Counted from the first letter of the stretch, positions 31,372 through 43,442 are shown. The stretch: 64,000 nucleotides of DNA from Betaproteobacteria bacterium TMED22 (GCA_002167745.1 NHCB01000013.1:129526-193525), one strand, 5' to 3'. The notes: generated from the letters alone by a model not told the origin. Numbers and translations: made by a program.

Positions 31372-32622
31372 CTAACTAAATATTTTCTTTGCACTTCGCA
31401 CGGAGTCAACTAGTTTATCTATGTCGTCAAGCGTGTTGTACAAATAAAATGAGGCACGGGTTGTTGCAGGCACTTTATACCTTTGCATAACAGGTTGCGC
31501 ACAATGATGACCGGCTCTAACAGCAACGCCATCATCGCTGAGTAACGTAGCCATATCATGAGGATGCACACCTTGAACACCAAAAGAAATGACACCCGCT
31601 TTTTGCGGAGCAGTTCCGTAAACTGTGAGCCCGCTGATATCTGATAATGCCTCTGTTGCGTATTGGGTTAGGACCTTTTCATGGTTTTCAATATTTTCAA
31701 GACCAATTGACTCGAGATATTTTATTGCTTCACCTAGACCAATCGCAGAAGCAATGGGAGGAGTACCTGCCTCGAACTTTGAGGGTATCTCAGCATAGGT
31801 GGTTTTTTCGAAAGTTACGGAGAGAATCATATCTCCCCCACCTTCATAAGGGTTCATTCGCTCCAACCAGTCGCGCTTCCCGTAGAGAATACCAATACCC
31901 GTCGGCCCGCACACCTTATGCCCAGAGAAAATATAGAAATCACAATCTAAGTCTTGAAGATCAACTTTCATGTGAGGCGCCCCTTGAGCGCCATCAACCA
32001 ATACTGGAATATCCTTAGCATGAGCTAATGCCACCATCTCCTTAATTGGATTTATAGTTCCAAGGACATTAGAGACATGGGTAACAGCTATGATTTTAGT
32101 TCTATCTGACAATAGACGACGGTATTCCTCTAAATCTAATTCACCGACATCACTGATGGGAATGATTTTCAAAGTCGCGCCAACCTCCTCGCATAACTGC
32201 TGCCATGGAACAATATTCGAATGATGTTCCATGTGAGAGATGACTATCTCATCCCCAGCACGAATAAAGGTGCGGCCAAACGCGTGTGCAACTAAATTTA
32301 TTGCATGCGTTGTGCCCTTGGTAAAGATCACTTCCGCTGTATCCGTGACGTTTAAAAAACGTGCCACCGTCGACCTCACTGATTCATATGAGATCGTAGC
32401 TTGCTCAGATAGCTCATAAACTCCACGATGAATATTCGCATGTTCATACTGATGATAATGGTTGATTCGATCTATGACCGATTGAGGCATTTGCGCGCTT
32501 GCACCACTGTCTAAATAAACCAATGGTGCGTTATTCGCAGAATTAGATAAAACAGGAAAGTCTTTTTTAATAAGCTCTGCATCTAACTTGCCGGATAGAA
32601 CTTCCATATCTAGTTTATCCAT
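31372..32622 (-). CDS. sufS: Cysteine desulfurase SufS
   Basis: VLSNSANNAPLVYLDSGASAQMPQSVID; IFSGHKVCGPTGIGILYGK; VAVRAGHHCAQPVMQRY. Confidence 0.95.
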   Translation of the reverse strand: MDKLDMEVLSGKLDAELIKKDFPVLSNSANNAPLVYLDSGASAQMPQSVIDRINHYHQYEHANIHRGVYELSEQATISYESVRSTVARFLNVTDTAEVIFTKGTTHAINLVAHAFGRTFIRAGDEIVISHMEHHSNIVPWQQLCEEVGATLKIIPISDVGELDLEEYRRLLSDRTKIIAVTHVSNVLGTINPIKEMVALAHAKDIPVLVDGAQGAPHMKVDLQDLDCDFYIFSGHKVCGPTGIGILYGKRDWLERMNPYEGGGDMILSVTFEKTTYAEIPSKFEAGTPPIASAIGLGEAIKYLESIGLENIENHEKVLTQYATEALSDISGLTVYGTAPQKAGVISFGVQGVHPHDMATLLSDDGVAVRAGHHCAQPVMQRYKVPATTRASFYLYNTLDDIDKLVDSVRSAKKIFS

Positions 32623-32639
32623 CTATATCCTACCTATAT

Positions 32640-33947
32640 TCATGTTTTAGTTTGCTCCTTGATATAACTTTCGATGACACCACCCAAGGACTGGATAGGT
32701 AAGTCGTCGATGACCTCTTTCGCAAATGCATAATTTAGTACATTACGTGCAATGGCATCATCAAGACCTCGTGTCTTCAAATAAAACAATTCATCTTCGC
32801 TCACTTGCCCGACAGTTGCCCCATGAGCACATTTAACATCATCGGCGAAGATCTCCAACTCTGGCTTAGCATCAACTGACGCGCGAGCACTCAGTAAAAG
32901 GTTACGATTTTGCTGACTGGAGTTAGTTTGCTGTGCATTTTTATGCACTTTTACTTTGCCGTTGAAAACAACTTTTGAACGACCGCCAGCAATGGTTTTA
33001 TGAACTTGAGTTGACTCTCCATGAGGCCGGGTATGTTCGATACAAGAGTGAGTATCTACAATTCGTTTTCCATGACCAAGCGCTAGACCCTTTATATCTA
33101 TCTGGCCACCTTCCTGTCGTTGACGTGTCACCATATTGTGTCTCGATACCGCCGCCCCAACGCTAATTGACCAGTTGCGATATGACGCTCCATTGTCGAC
33201 CCCCACGTGTGTATGAGCGATGTGATAAGCGCTATCGTCATCCCGTTGAAGCTTGACGTGAATTACCTCAGAATCAGCCGCGAGTGATAATTCAGACACT
33301 GAATTAGTCATATATTCGAAGCCTCCAATTCCAACGTAATCTTCAAAAATACATACTTTTGCCTGCTTTTCCGCAATAAGAAGTAATCGAGGATGATTGA
33401 ATGTCTGCTTACCGGTACTAATATTTAAAACATGAATGGTCTCAAAGGACTGAACACCAGAACCAACATGGATGACTACAATGTCTTTGAATAGTGCGGT
33501 ATTCATCTCACCAAAAGCGCTAATACCGTCGCCATCAATTTTATTTAATTGATCTTTTAGTAACGACGTTAAACTTTCATCTTGTAAAGCGGCTTCTAGG
33601 TTACTCACTCGAATTTTAGTTTTACCCGCATCGACGAAGCTCATATCAGGAGAATAAACTCCATCCACAAGAACAATAGAGCTTAAAGCCTCTGGGATGA
33701 CTAATGACCTAACGACCGCCGAGTCAACTGGCAAATCAGCCTGTGGAACTGATAATGTTCTCTTATACAGTCCTGTCAAGTCGGTAAACCGCCACTCTTC
33801 TTCAGCAGTGGTTGGTAATGAATTATTTTCTAATTGGAAACGAGCCTCTTGCTGACGCTCTTTCAGCCAGTGCTCTTGAGACAATTCGAGACTCGCCCCA
33901 TTATCCTTCAGCAAAGAAGCAGTAAATTCAATTGATTGCTCGCTCAT
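32640..33947 (-). CDS. sufD: SufD, Fe-S cluster assembly protein (start MSEQSIEF at 33947, ATGA overlap with sufC)
   Basis: EEEWRFTDLTGLYKR; KVVFNGKVKVHKNAQQTNSSQQNRNLLLSARASVDAKPELEIFADDVKCAHGATVGQ. Confidence 0.95.
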   Translation of the reverse strand: MSEQSIEFTASLLKDNGASLELSQEHWLKERQQEARFQLENNSLPTTAEEEWRFTDLTGLYKRTLSVPQADLPVDSAVVRSLVIPEALSSIVLVDGVYSPDMSFVDAGKTKIRVSNLEAALQDESLTSLLKDQLNKIDGDGISAFGEMNTALFKDIVVIHVGSGVQSFETIHVLNISTGKQTFNHPRLLLIAEKQAKVCIFEDYVGIGGFEYMTNSVSELSLAADSEVIHVKLQRDDDSAYHIAHTHVGVDNGASYRNWSISVGAAVSRHNMVTRQRQEGGQIDIKGLALGHGKRIVDTHSCIEHTRPHGESTQVHKTIAGGRSKVVFNGKVKVHKNAQQTNSSQQNRNLLLSARASVDAKPELEIFADDVKCAHGATVGQVSEDELFYLKTRGLDDAIARNVLNYAFAKEVIDDLPIQSLGGVIESYIKEQTKT

Positions 33948-34729
33948 GACACACTCGAACGATTTTCTTCCAGAATCCACTCGTACCCTCGAGATTCAAG
34001 CTCGTGTGCGAGTGACTTATCGCCCGTCTTAATCACACGGCCCCCATCAACAACATGAATAAAATCCGGCTCGATATAATTTAACAATCTCTGATAATGA
34101 GTAACAAGTACAACAGCATCAGCATCAGCGTGCAAAGTGTTAACTCCATTTGCAACAACACGCAATGCGTCGATATCAAGCCCAGAATCAGTTTCATCCA
34201 ATATTGCTAATGTTGGCTCAAGGATTGCCATCTGAAGAATTTCATTTCGCTTTTTTTCACCGCCAGAAAATCCGTCATTTAGGCTACGCTCTAAAAATTC
34301 TGCATCCATACCCAATAAATTCAATTTACTTTGGATATAGTCATCAAATTCAAGAGGATCTAATTCATCCTTGCCACGAGCTCCTTGCACCGTGTTGTAA
34401 GCTAACCTCAAGAACGCGCCATTCGTAACACCTGGCACCTCTACCGGATACTGAAACCCTAAAAAAATCCCGAGTTTAGCTCGTTCGTCAGGCTCAAGGT
34501 CCGTTAAGTTTTTCCCTCTAAATTCTAAAATTCCTCCGTCTACTGAATATGACGGATGTCCGGCAACCACTTTTGAAAAAGTACTTTTTCCCGAGCCATT
34601 TGGCCCCATAATTGCATGTATTTCCCCCGCCTTAATGGTAATATCAAACCCTTTCAAAATCTGAGTACCAGTAATGCTCGCCGACAAGTCTTGAGCATTT
34701 AAAATCACTTCCGCATTATTTGAAATCAT
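33944..34729 (-). CDS. sufC: SufC, Fe-S assembly ATPase
   Basis: [61 protein letters not shown]. Confidence 0.97.
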   Translation of the reverse strand: MISNNAEVILNAQDLSASITGTQILKGFDITIKAGEIHAIMGPNGSGKSTFSKVVAGHPSYSVDGGILEFRGKNLTDLEPDERAKLGIFLGFQYPVEVPGVTNGAFLRLAYNTVQGARGKDELDPLEFDDYIQSKLNLLGMDAEFLERSLNDGFSGGEKKRNEILQMAILEPTLAILDETDSGLDIDALRVVANGVNTLHADADAVVLVTHYQRLLNYIEPDFIHVVDGGRVIKTGDKSLAHELESRGYEWILEENRSSVS

Positions 34730-36162
34730 CCAACACTTCCTTCCAGTTTGAGACCGAGTAGTTTTGTTGCCTCGACCGCAAACTCCATGGGCAAGTGCAT
34801 AAATACATCTCTAACAAATCCATTAATAATCATTGAAACTGCTTCTTCAGAGTCAATACCTCGACTCAAGAAATAAAACAGTTGCTCCTCACCAATCTTC
34901 GATGTACTTGCTTCATGTTCCACGGTCGCGCTCTTGTTACCAACCTCAAGGTAAGGAAACGTGTTCGCACCGCAAAGATCTCCGATGAGCATAGAGTCAC
35001 ATTGAGAGTAGTTGCGAGCGCCATCGGCTTTCGGCGAAACCTTAACTAAACCACGATAACTGTTGTTTGATTTTCCTGCGGAAATACCCTTACTAATGAT
35101 ACGACTGCGCGTATTCTTTCCAAGATGAAACATTTTCGTGCCTGTATCTGCTTGTTGCATATTATTTGTCAGCGCAACGGAATAGAATTCACCCACTGAG
35201 TTGTCACCCAGCAAGACACACGATGGGTACTTCCAAGTTACCGCTGATCCGGTCTCAACCTGAGTCCAAGAAATTTTAGAATTGGCTCCCTTACAAAGTC
35301 CTCTTTTAGTAACGAAATTAAAAATTCCGCCCACACCATTTTCATCTCCGGCATACCAGTTTTGAACCGTCGAATATTTGATGTCGGCGTTATCCAAAGC
35401 AACTAACTCAACCACCGCGGCATGAAGTTGATTCGTATCGAACTGAGGCGCGGTACATCCCTCAAGATACGAAACTTGACTACCTTCCTCAGCAACAATT
35501 AGTGTCCTCTCAAACTGACCTGAATCCTGAGTGTTAATACGGAAATAAGTCGACAAATCCATCGGACACTTCACCCCTTTCGGAATAAAGCAAAAGGACC
35601 CATCGGTAAAGACCGCAGAATTTAATGCGGAATAAAAGTTATCTGTGTATGGCACAACACTGCCTAAATAGCGTTTTATGAGGTCCGGATGATCTCTAAC
35701 CGCCTCAGAAAAAGAGCAGAAAATTATTCCGTGTTCTGCTAATTTTTCCTTGAATGTAGTCGTAACCGATACACTATCGAACACAACGTCGACCGCAACC
35801 CCAGCAAGTGCAGCTCGCTCATTCATCGGAATCCCAAGCTTTTCAAATGTTTCTAGCAACTCAGGATCTACCTCATCCATCGATTTCTTAGTCGCTTTAG
35901 GTTTTGGTGCGGAATAGTAGATGATGTCCTGAAAATCAATTTTAGGATACGTGACATTTGACCATTTAGGCTCATTCATAGTCAACCAATGTCTGTAAGC
36001 TTTTAAACGAAAATCCAATAACCAATCCGGCTCATTTTTTTTACTGGATATCGTTCGGATCACATCCTCATTTAATCCGCGAGCGACAGAGTCGGTCTCA
36101 ATATCGGTTTTAAATCCAGCCGTATAAGGTTGGTTAACAATGTTATCAATTGCAGTACTCAT
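34726..36162 (-). CDS. sufB: SufB, Fe-S cluster assembly protein
   Basis: [91 protein letters not shown]. Confidence 0.97.
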   Translation of the reverse strand: MSTAIDNIVNQPYTAGFKTDIETDSVARGLNEDVIRTISSKKNEPDWLLDFRLKAYRHWLTMNEPKWSNVTYPKIDFQDIIYYSAPKPKATKKSMDEVDPELLETFEKLGIPMNERAALAGVAVDVVFDSVSVTTTFKEKLAEHGIIFCSFSEAVRDHPDLIKRYLGSVVPYTDNFYSALNSAVFTDGSFCFIPKGVKCPMDLSTYFRINTQDSGQFERTLIVAEEGSQVSYLEGCTAPQFDTNQLHAAVVELVALDNADIKYSTVQNWYAGDENGVGGIFNFVTKRGLCKGANSKISWTQVETGSAVTWKYPSCVLLGDNSVGEFYSVALTNNMQQADTGTKMFHLGKNTRSRIISKGISAGKSNNSYRGLVKVSPKADGARNYSQCDSMLIGDLCGANTFPYLEVGNKSATVEHEASTSKIGEEQLFYFLSRGIDSEEAVSMIINGFVRDVFMHLPMEFAVEATKLLGLKLEGSVG

Positions 36163-36176
36163 ATCGTTAGTACACC

Positions 36177-36509
36177 TCAGTCATTTTCTTCAATCGTAAA
36201 ACTTTCGCCGCAGCCACAAGTAGCTGCAGCTTTCGGATTCTCAACTTTGAATAGTTCATTTAAGCCTTGTCTTTCAAAATCAAGAGTTGATCCATCTAAA
36301 AACAGAAGGTCAGTTTTTTTAACTAACACCTTCACATTTTCAGTCTCAAATATTTCATCCTCGGACGTAATCTCGGAAGCTTTTTCAAACGTGTAACTCA
36401 GGCCTGAGCACCCGACAGTTTTAACCCCAAACCTCAAACCCACGCCTCCTTCTTTTTCAAGGGAACGTTGGATATGAAGCGCTGCTTTTTGCGTAACTTG
36501 TATTGACAT
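36177..36509 (-). CDS. A-type Fe-S carrier (IscA/SufA/HesB family); start [10 protein letters not shown] at 36509
   Basis: [24 protein letters not shown]...[15 protein letters not shown] (three conserved Cys). Confidence 0.93.
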   Translation of the reverse strand: MSIQVTQKAALHIQRSLEKEGGVGLRFGVKTVGCSGLSYTFEKASEITSEDEIFETENVKVLVKKTDLLFLDGSTLDFERQGLNELFKVENPKAAATCGCGESFTIEEND

Positions 36510-36523
36510 AATTAATATTTGAT

Positions 36524-37669
36524 TTAAACAGTAAGTGAAACTAAATCTTTTAACCGAGCGCAAATGTCTTTCAGGGTCGTATTGAACTTTTCACACTCAT
36601 CTATTGTGTTATCCAAACCAAGACTAAGACGCACTGCACCGTGTGCAAGTTCCTCAGAAACCCCCATCGCTCTTAATGTCTCGCTTGAATCACTACCATG
36701 GCTAGAACATGCCGACCCACTTGCGACCGCAAAACCGGACTTATTCAACTCCATAACTAGCGTTTCACCTTGTATACCTGGAATAGAAAAATAAGAGGTA
36801 TTACCCAAACGAGGCAATCGGCCTCCGTGTATAACGGCTCCCAAACAAGCCAACTGACCCTCTATCTTGTCGCGCATAATACTTAATCGCGCTCCATAAT
36901 CCTTTGCCGTTTCATTTGCGAGTTCCGCTGCAACACCAAAGCCGACAATTGAAGCGACATTTTCAGTGCCTGACCGTAAACCGGACTCATGTCCACCCCC
37001 TCGAACAAACGCATCAATAGGGAGCTTTTTATCGATAATTAAAGCCCCAATCCCTTTAGGCCCATAAATCTTGTGAGCCGAAACACTCATAGCATGTACA
37101 CCGCTCTCGTCAAATGATACAGGCGTTTTACCTACGGCTTGAATAGCGTCGGTGTGCATCCACCCACCACTTTTTCTTACCTGTGCAGCGATTGCGGCAA
37201 CAGGTTGTATCACACCCGTTTCATTATTAGCCATCATCACCGATACCAAGCAATCTTTTTCTATTGTAAGAGCGGCAACTTCACTAGCCTCTATTTCGCC
37301 GTCCTTGGAGACAGGAATAGTATCGACTGACCATCCCAATCGGGCAAGATATCTTGATGGCGCAACAACACAAGGATGTTCAATTGCTCCAATCAGCACC
37401 CTACCTGGAGCTAGGTAAGAGGTCATTCCATTAATGAACATATTGTTTGATTCGGTTCCGCCTGAAGTGAAAATCACTTGAGAGGAATGAACTCCAACTA
37501 ACGAGGCGACCTTCTCTCTCGAATGATTGATAGCTTCCCGCGCGGTTGTTCCTAAGTCATGCCGACTGGAGGCATTTCCATATTGTTCCTGAAGAAAAGG
37601 TAGCATTGCCTCAAACGCAGGCGCAGCTAGCTTTGTCGTGGAATTATGATCGAAATATACTGACATCAA
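36524..37669 (-). CDS. iscS: Cysteine desulfurase (IscS/NifS group I type)
   Basis: YFDHNSTTKLAAPAFEAMLPFL; MHTDAIQAVGKTPVSFDESGVHAMSVSAHKIYGPKGIGAL; SGSACSSHGSDSSETLRAMG. Confidence 0.92.
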   Translation of the reverse strand: MMSVYFDHNSTTKLAAPAFEAMLPFLQEQYGNASSRHDLGTTAREAINHSREKVASLVGVHSSQVIFTSGGTESNNMFINGMTSYLAPGRVLIGAIEHPCVVAPSRYLARLGWSVDTIPVSKDGEIEASEVAALTIEKDCLVSVMMANNETGVIQPVAAIAAQVRKSGGWMHTDAIQAVGKTPVSFDESGVHAMSVSAHKIYGPKGIGALIIDKKLPIDAFVRGGGHESGLRSGTENVASIVGFGVAAELANETAKDYGARLSIMRDKIEGQLACLGAVIHGGRLPRLGNTSYFSIPGIQGETLVMELNKSGFAVASGSACSSHGSDSSETLRAMGVSEELAHGAVRLSLGLDNTIDECEKFNTTLKDICARLKDLVSLTV

Positions 37670-37715
37670 CTAGAGCTCCACTCTTGCCGGAGCTAACCCA
37701 AAAATCAGCAAATAA

Positions 37716-38171
37716 TTACACACGATTGGTTTTCTCAAACTTAATTTTGTGAACACCATTCATCTTGACAGCCCGTTTCTCAACTAAATCTGCAAGCCTC
37801 ACGGTATCCATGTAATCAAAAATACGTTCATTTAAACCTGTCCAAAGCTCATGGGTAATGCACTCTTTATCGTCTTTGCAATTTTTTAATCCGCCGCACT
37901 GAGTTGCATCAACGGTTTCATCAACCGCCCTTATGATCTCACCTACGGTAATCGATTCTGTAGGCTGGCTAATACGATAGCCGCCACCCGGACCTCGAAC
38001 ACTAGTGACGAGCGCACGCCGTCTGAGTTTCCCAAACAGTTGCTCGAGATAAGACAAGGAAATATTTTGCCGTTCGCTGATATCACCTAGCGCTACAGGT
38101 TGCTCTCCCTGTTGGAGGGCTATATCCATCATCGCAGTGACCGCAAAACGGCCTTTTGTCGTTAACCTCAT
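37716..38171 (-). CDS. iscR: Rrf2-family Fe-S regulator IscR
   Basis: MRLTTKGRFAVTAMMDIALQQGEQPVALGDISERQNISLSYLEQLFGKLRRRALVTSVRGPGGGYRIS; three Cys in VDATQCGGLKNCKDDKECITHELW. Confidence 0.95.
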   Translation of the reverse strand: MRLTTKGRFAVTAMMDIALQQGEQPVALGDISERQNISLSYLEQLFGKLRRRALVTSVRGPGGGYRISQPTESITVGEIIRAVDETVDATQCGGLKNCKDDKECITHELWTGLNERIFDYMDTVRLADLVEKRAVKMNGVHKIKFEKTNRV

Positions 38172-38242
38172 TGGCGACCCCTCCCCAGGGCCTGTCGACT
38201 TAATGACACTTTAAAGTAGCTTAAAACGTAAGACAAGGCTGG

Positions 38243-38275
38243 ATTGTAAAGTTCCCGACTATTTTAGTCAACTAT
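38243..38275 (-). promoter_or_regulatory. iscR promoter (TTGACT-17-TACAAT) overlapped by a near-consensus IscR type-1 operator
   Basis: Minus strand 38275-38251 reads ATAGTTGACTAAAATAGTCGGGAAC versus type-1 consensus ATASYYGACTRWWWYAGTCRRSTAT (22/25 positions by eye); -35 TTGACT at 38271-38266, 17-nt spacer, -10 TACAAT at 38248-38243. Confidence 0.8.
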
Positions 38276-38288
38276 TAAAAATGTCGAT

Positions 38289-39002
38289 TTACTGTCCTTT
38301 ACGATATTGCTCGGGCACATCAACACCCAATTTTTTAAGCTCTGAAAGAATATAGTCGAGCCGTGCGTCAACGTTCTCTGCGCGATCCAATACAGCACCA
38401 AGGGCCTTGACTATGGGGTCATTCACATCAGCACTCGTCGCGTATGCTGAGAATGCTACTTTTGTCTCGCTATCCTGACTGGTTATCTCACCATCCTCGA
38501 CGATCCGGGCAGGAATACCAACAACCGTGGCCTCGACAGGAACGTCTTTAACAACAACAGCGTTTGACCCAACCTTAGCGTTTGCGCCAATTGAAATAGG
38601 TCCAAGCACCTTGGCGCCAGCCCCAATGACCACACCATCTCCAAGCGTAGGATGACGTTTGCCTTTATCCCAACTCGTACCACCCAATGTTACGCCATGG
38701 TAGAGTGTGCAGTCATCACCAATGATTGAGGTCTCCCCGATTACGACACCCATGCCGTGATCAATGAAAAATCGTCTCCCGATCGTGGCTCCTGGATGAA
38801 TCTCAATGCCAGTTAGCCATCTCGCAATGGAAGAGAGCCATCTTGCCAGCCAACGTAATCCTAGGTGCCATAGCGCATAAGCAACCCGATGAAACAACAT
38901 CGCGTGAAAACCGGGATAACAAGTCACTACCTCCCAGGTTGTTCTAGCGGCTGGATCGCGATCAAAGATGATTCCGATTTCTTCACGTAGTCGGCCAAAC
39001 AT
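38289..39002 (-). CDS. cysE: Serine O-acetyltransferase
   Basis: [69 protein letters not shown]. Confidence 0.96.
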   Translation of the reverse strand: MFGRLREEIGIIFDRDPAARTTWEVVTCYPGFHAMLFHRVAYALWHLGLRWLARWLSSIARWLTGIEIHPGATIGRRFFIDHGMGVVIGETSIIGDDCTLYHGVTLGGTSWDKGKRHPTLGDGVVIGAGAKVLGPISIGANAKVGSNAVVVKDVPVEATVVGIPARIVEDGEITSQDSETKVAFSAYATSADVNDPIVKALGAVLDRAENVDARLDYILSELKKLGVDVPEQYRKGQ

Positions 39003-39036
39003 TATTAGTCCTATCTAAATCGAATTGGTCTCGATT

Positions 39037-39756
39037 CTACAGCGCTTTTTTCTCGACTGCGCTGAGAAAACCCCTCAAGATATTCAACTCCTCCTTCTCT
39101 AACTCCGTCTTAGCGACTAACCGGCGTATGCGCTGCATCACCCGTCCCGGGTTCTTAGCATTCAAAAAATCAATTTCGATCAGGACTTTTTCAAAGTGTC
39201 CGATCAGCCCTTCGATTTCTTCGTGGGTAGCACGCTCAACCAACCTTCCGATGCCACCGGAAATAGCCCCTTCCGCGCTCCTGACTTTGAGCTCATAAGT
39301 AAATACTTGTACTGCTTGCGCTAAATTTAAAGAGGAATAATCTGGATTACATGGGATAGTTGAAATAACATTACATTTAGTTGCATCCTCAATGGTAAGC
39401 CCAGTTCGCTCAGGACCAAATACAATAGCAACGTCACCTTCAGCAGTTTTTTCTAAAAAAGCACCAGCTACTTGGCGAGGGGCCATTGTTTTATGACTCA
39501 GATCGCGATGCCTCGCAGTAGCCGCCACGGAAAACACAGTTCCCATTAACGCCTCATCAAGCGAGTCACACACTGATGCGCCCTCTAATAAATCACTTGC
39601 ACCCACTGCAAGTGCAGTCGCATCACTATGGGGGAAAAATTTGGGGTCAACCAGATACAACTGTGTCAGACCCATAGTTTTCATGGCTCGCGCAGCAGAC
39701 CCTATGTTGCCAGGATGGCTCGGCGAAACTAGGATTATTCTCACTCTATCAAGCAT
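39037..39756 (-). CDS. trmJ: tRNA (cytidine/uridine-2'-O-)-methyltransferase TrmJ (start MLDRVRIILVSPSHPGN at 39756)
   Basis: ILVSPSHPGNIGSAARAMKTMGLTQLYLV; VFGPERTGLTIEDATKCNVISTIPCNPDYSSLNLAQAVQV. Confidence 0.93.
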   Translation of the reverse strand: MLDRVRIILVSPSHPGNIGSAARAMKTMGLTQLYLVDPKFFPHSDATALAVGASDLLEGASVCDSLDEALMGTVFSVAATARHRDLSHKTMAPRQVAGAFLEKTAEGDVAIVFGPERTGLTIEDATKCNVISTIPCNPDYSSLNLAQAVQVFTYELKVRSAEGAISGGIGRLVERATHEEIEGLIGHFEKVLIEIDFLNAKNPGRVMQRIRRLVAKTELEKEELNILRGFLSAVEKKAL

Positions 39757-39885
39757 GTATGTCAGTGTACTATTACTAGGATTCCGTATTAAATTTATTC
39801 CCACAAAGCTACCGAACGTCGCGAACATGATCCGTTTAATTTAGAATAGCGTTTTCGTTCTCTAAAATACTTCCGAGAGTTCACT

Positions 39886-40680
39886 ATGAATCCCATGTTA
39901 GGCTTTGCGGTTAAAGCCGCTAGGCGTGCAGGCGACATCATTAACCGCGCAGCCGAAAATATTGAACAGCTGAAAATACAGCATAAAACAAAAAATGACT
40001 TAGTTAGCGAAGTCGATCATGCTGCTGAGGCTGAAATCATCAACTCATTGCAAAAAGTCTACCCGGACCATGCATTTTTAGCTGAGGAATCCGGAAGAAT
40101 TGGAGAATCCGATTACGAATGGATTATCGATCCACTCGACGGTACAACAAATTTTCTACATGGCTTCCCTGTTTACGCCGTATCCATCGCGCTCGCATAT
40201 AAAAAACAATTGCAAGTGGCCGTTGTTTACGACCCATGTCGCAACGATTTATATACAGCTTCCAGAGGAGCAGGCGCGTATCTTAATGAGAAAAGAATTC
40301 GAGTCTCCAAAAGAGACAAACTTATCGACTGCCTCATAGGAACCGGGTTTCCATTCAAGGCAAATGCAGATGTTGATGCCTACGGAGAAATGTTCAAAAC
40401 AATCGCATTAAAGACCTCTGGAATTCGAAGGCCCGGTGCAGCGGCCCTAGATTTAGCCAATGTTGCTGCGGGTCGCTTGGATGGCTTCTGGGAAATTGGG
40501 CTATCTCCATGGGATATGGCAGCGGGCGCGTTACTGATTAAAGAAGCCGGGGGTCTAGTAGGTGATTTGGACGGCGAAACAGAATACTTGGATAGCGGAA
40601 AAATTTTAGCTGGGAACCCTAAAATTTTCGGCCAACTGTTGTCAGCACTTCGACCTCATGTTCAGAACCTCAAGAATTAG
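39886..40680 (+). CDS. suhB: Inositol-1-monophosphatase family protein SuhB
   Basis: [60 protein letters not shown]. Confidence 0.95.
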   Translation: MNPMLGFAVKAARRAGDIINRAAENIEQLKIQHKTKNDLVSEVDHAAEAEIINSLQKVYPDHAFLAEESGRIGESDYEWIIDPLDGTTNFLHGFPVYAVSIALAYKKQLQVAVVYDPCRNDLYTASRGAGAYLNEKRIRVSKRDKLIDCLIGTGFPFKANADVDAYGEMFKTIALKTSGIRRPGAAALDLANVAAGRLDGFWEIGLSPWDMAAGALLIKEAGGLVGDLDGETEYLDSGKILAGNPKIFGQLLSALRPHVQNLKN

Positions 40681-40793
40681 ATTTACGCATCACATCACTT
40701 ATTTTGCGTTTATGGCAGGATAGTGAGCGTGAGCGGCACTAGGCTGCACATCCAGGTGCGCACCCATAAAGATAAATGTGTTCTTAATTTCTC

Positions 40794-43412
40794 ATGACCA
40801 AAATTCAACCGAATACTATCGACAAGAAAAAGGTTGTAGACACTTCACAAAAATCTGTGCATACGCCCATGATGCGTCAGTACCTAAAAATCAAATCAGG
40901 GCATACCGATAAACTGCTGTTCTACCGAATGGGGGACTTCTACGAACTTTTCTTTGATGACGCCGAACGCGCCGCTAAATTGCTCGGAATCACTTTAACA
41001 GCTCGGGGGAGTTCGGCTGGAGAGCCGATTAAAATGGCTGGGGTCCCGCATCACGCTGCCGAGCAATATCTTGCAAAACTAGTTAAACATGGAGAATCCA
41101 TAGCTATTTGCGAACAAACTGGGGATCCAGCGACGTCAAAAGGCCCCGTTGAGAGAAAAGTAGTTCGAATAGTTACTCCAGGTACGCTATCGGATGCTGC
41201 ACTGCTGCCCGATAAACAAGAAAACTATGTGCTGAGTTTTTACAAAAAAAACGATAGCTTGGGTGTCGCATGGTTATCTATTGCCGCAGGACAATTGAAA
41301 ATAAAGGAAAGCAATACATTATCGGTATTAGATGAAATAGCGCGTCTTCAACCCTCTGAAATCATCGCTCCTGAAGGGTCGGTTTTCCCGGAAATGGATC
41401 AAACCAAAATTAGAATTCAACGGCTTCCCATCTGGAACTTTGAAGAAGAGGTAGCGCGAAAAAATTTATGCGCTCACCTGAAAGTTCGAGACTTACGGGG
41501 TTTCGGCTGTGAAAACTCACTCTCCGCCATATCAGCAGCTGGTGCGCTACTCTCTTATGCGCAAAGCACCCAATCCGAACCACTATCCCACATCACAGCC
41601 GTCCAGGTTGAACAGGATAATGACTTTATAAAACTTGACGTTGCGACCCGAAAAAATCTCGAGATAACCACGACGCTGCAAGGAGAGATTAGTCCAACAT
41701 TGCTGTCTACAGTCGATAAATCAAAATCCAGCATGGGCTCTCGGTGGATTCAACACGCACTCAATCATCCATTATTTAATCATAATGACATAAGGGAACG
41801 CCACTCGACTATTGCATGGCTCACTGACCAAAAAAACTCTGCCACTCTAAGTTCAATGCAGCAGATATTTGGCTCAATTTCAGATATAGAACGAATCAAC
41901 TCGCGCATTACCCTAAGAAGTGCTCGACCTCGAGATCTTTCTGGATTGAGAGAGTCTCTGCTGCTTTTACCTAAATTAAAAGCATCAATTAAAGCTTCAG
42001 ACTTACCATTGTTGTCTTCATTATCCAGCGATTTATCATGTAACGCCAAAATAGCTGAAGAACTTGTCGCTGCAATTCTTCCTGAGCCAGCGACTTTGCT
42101 GACAGAGGGTGGAGTTATTAATGATGGCTATGATTCTGAACTAGACGTCCTGAGATCAGTTCAGAATGATTGCGGCACCTTCCTAATAGAGCTAGAACAA
42201 AGAGAGAGAACGGAAACGGGTATTAACAGCTTAAAAGTTGAGTTTAATCGTGTCCATGGATTTTACATTGAGGTCTCAAAAACGAATGCATCGGCGGTGC
42301 CAGACACCTACAGGAGACGACAAACATTAAAGAATGCAGAACGATTTATCACTCCGGAACTAAAAGAATTTGAAGATAAAGCACTATCAGCAAAAGACCG
42401 CGCACTAAAACGTGAAAAACATATCTACGAGAACCTTATAGGCTCGTTGCAGACCCATCGAGAAGAAATTCAAAAAGTTGCAAGAGCTATCGCTCAACTT
42501 GATGGCCTTTGTAGCCTTGCCCAATTGGCATTGGAACAGAACTATGTCTGCCCGATATTAGTCGAGAGTAACGAGATCAATATTGTTAACGGTCGTCATC
42601 CAGTTGTCGAGACACAAATTGATAATTTCATTTCTAACAATTTAGAGATCGACGTCCATAGAAAAATGCTCATTATCACTGGGCCCAACATGGGTGGAAA
42701 ATCCACATACATGCGCCAATGCGCATTGATTGTTTTGCTCGCTCATGTGGGGAGCTTTGTTCCAGCAGAGTCTGCTTTGATTGGTCGAATCGATCAAATT
42801 TTTACCCGAATTGGAGCCTCAGACAATCTCTCTGGAGGGCAGTCCACATTCATGGTAGAGATGTCAGAGGCTGCGAATATTCTGAATAATGCTACCCAAA
42901 ACAGCTTAGTGCTTATGGATGAAATTGGTCGTGGCACATCAACGTATGACGGACTTGCTTTGGCATTTTCAATTGCTCGTTACCTAGCCAAAACAAATCA
43001 AAGTATTACCCTGTTTGCGACGCATTACTTCGAATTAACTGGTTTATCTGAAGAAATTCCAGATATTGAAAATATTCATGTTTCCGCTGTTGAACACAAA
43101 GATGAAATTGTCTTTCTACACAGCGTTGCTGATGGTCCGGCATCACAAAGTTACGGCATACAAGTTGCTCAGCTTGCGGGAGTACCTCAAGAAATCGTTA
43201 AAGCTGCAAAACAAGAACTCAAGTTTTTAGAGTCAAAAGGCACTGGTGGAATTACCGAGCCGGACCTTTTTAGCCAAACGAACACTTTAAATTTTAAGTC
43301 CAATGATCCGATTTCGCAGCGACTCGCCGACGTAAATGCCGACGAATTAACCCCTAAGCAAGCGCTAGACCTAATTTACGAGCTCAACGAGATCAACAAG
43401 AGCGACGAATAG
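40794..43412 (+). CDS. mutS: DNA mismatch repair protein MutS
   Basis: [92 protein letters not shown]. Confidence 0.98.
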   Translation: MTKIQPNTIDKKKVVDTSQKSVHTPMMRQYLKIKSGHTDKLLFYRMGDFYELFFDDAERAAKLLGITLTARGSSAGEPIKMAGVPHHAAEQYLAKLVKHGESIAICEQTGDPATSKGPVERKVVRIVTPGTLSDAALLPDKQENYVLSFYKKNDSLGVAWLSIAAGQLKIKESNTLSVLDEIARLQPSEIIAPEGSVFPEMDQTKIRIQRLPIWNFEEEVARKNLCAHLKVRDLRGFGCENSLSAISAAGALLSYAQSTQSEPLSHITAVQVEQDNDFIKLDVATRKNLEITTTLQGEISPTLLSTVDKSKSSMGSRWIQHALNHPLFNHNDIRERHSTIAWLTDQKNSATLSSMQQIFGSISDIERINSRITLRSARPRDLSGLRESLLLLPKLKASIKASDLPLLSSLSSDLSCNAKIAEELVAAILPEPATLLTEGGVINDGYDSELDVLRSVQNDCGTFLIELEQRERTETGINSLKVEFNRVHGFYIEVSKTNASAVPDTYRRRQTLKNAERFITPELKEFEDKALSAKDRALKREKHIYENLIGSLQTHREEIQKVARAIAQLDGLCSLAQLALEQNYVCPILVESNEINIVNGRHPVVETQIDNFISNNLEIDVHRKMLIITGPNMGGKSTYMRQCALIVLLAHVGSFVPAESALIGRIDQIFTRIGASDNLSGGQSTFMVEMSEAANILNNATQNSLVLMDEIGRGTSTYDGLALAFSIARYLAKTNQSITLFATHYFELTGLSEEIPDIENIHVSAVEHKDEIVFLHSVADGPASQSYGIQVAQLAGVPQEIVKAAKQELKFLESKGTGGITEPDLFSQTNTLNFKSNDPISQRLADVNADELTPKQALDLIYELNEINKSDE

Positions 43413-43442
43413 AATTAATAAAACTTCGATTATTACTCATGC

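Noticed and set aside
36510-36563. N-terminal extension of the A-type carrier ORF (MRSVKRFSFTYCLNQILI)
   Set aside because: It overlaps the 3' end of iscS in another frame; the conserved protein begins [10 protein letters not shown] at 36509.
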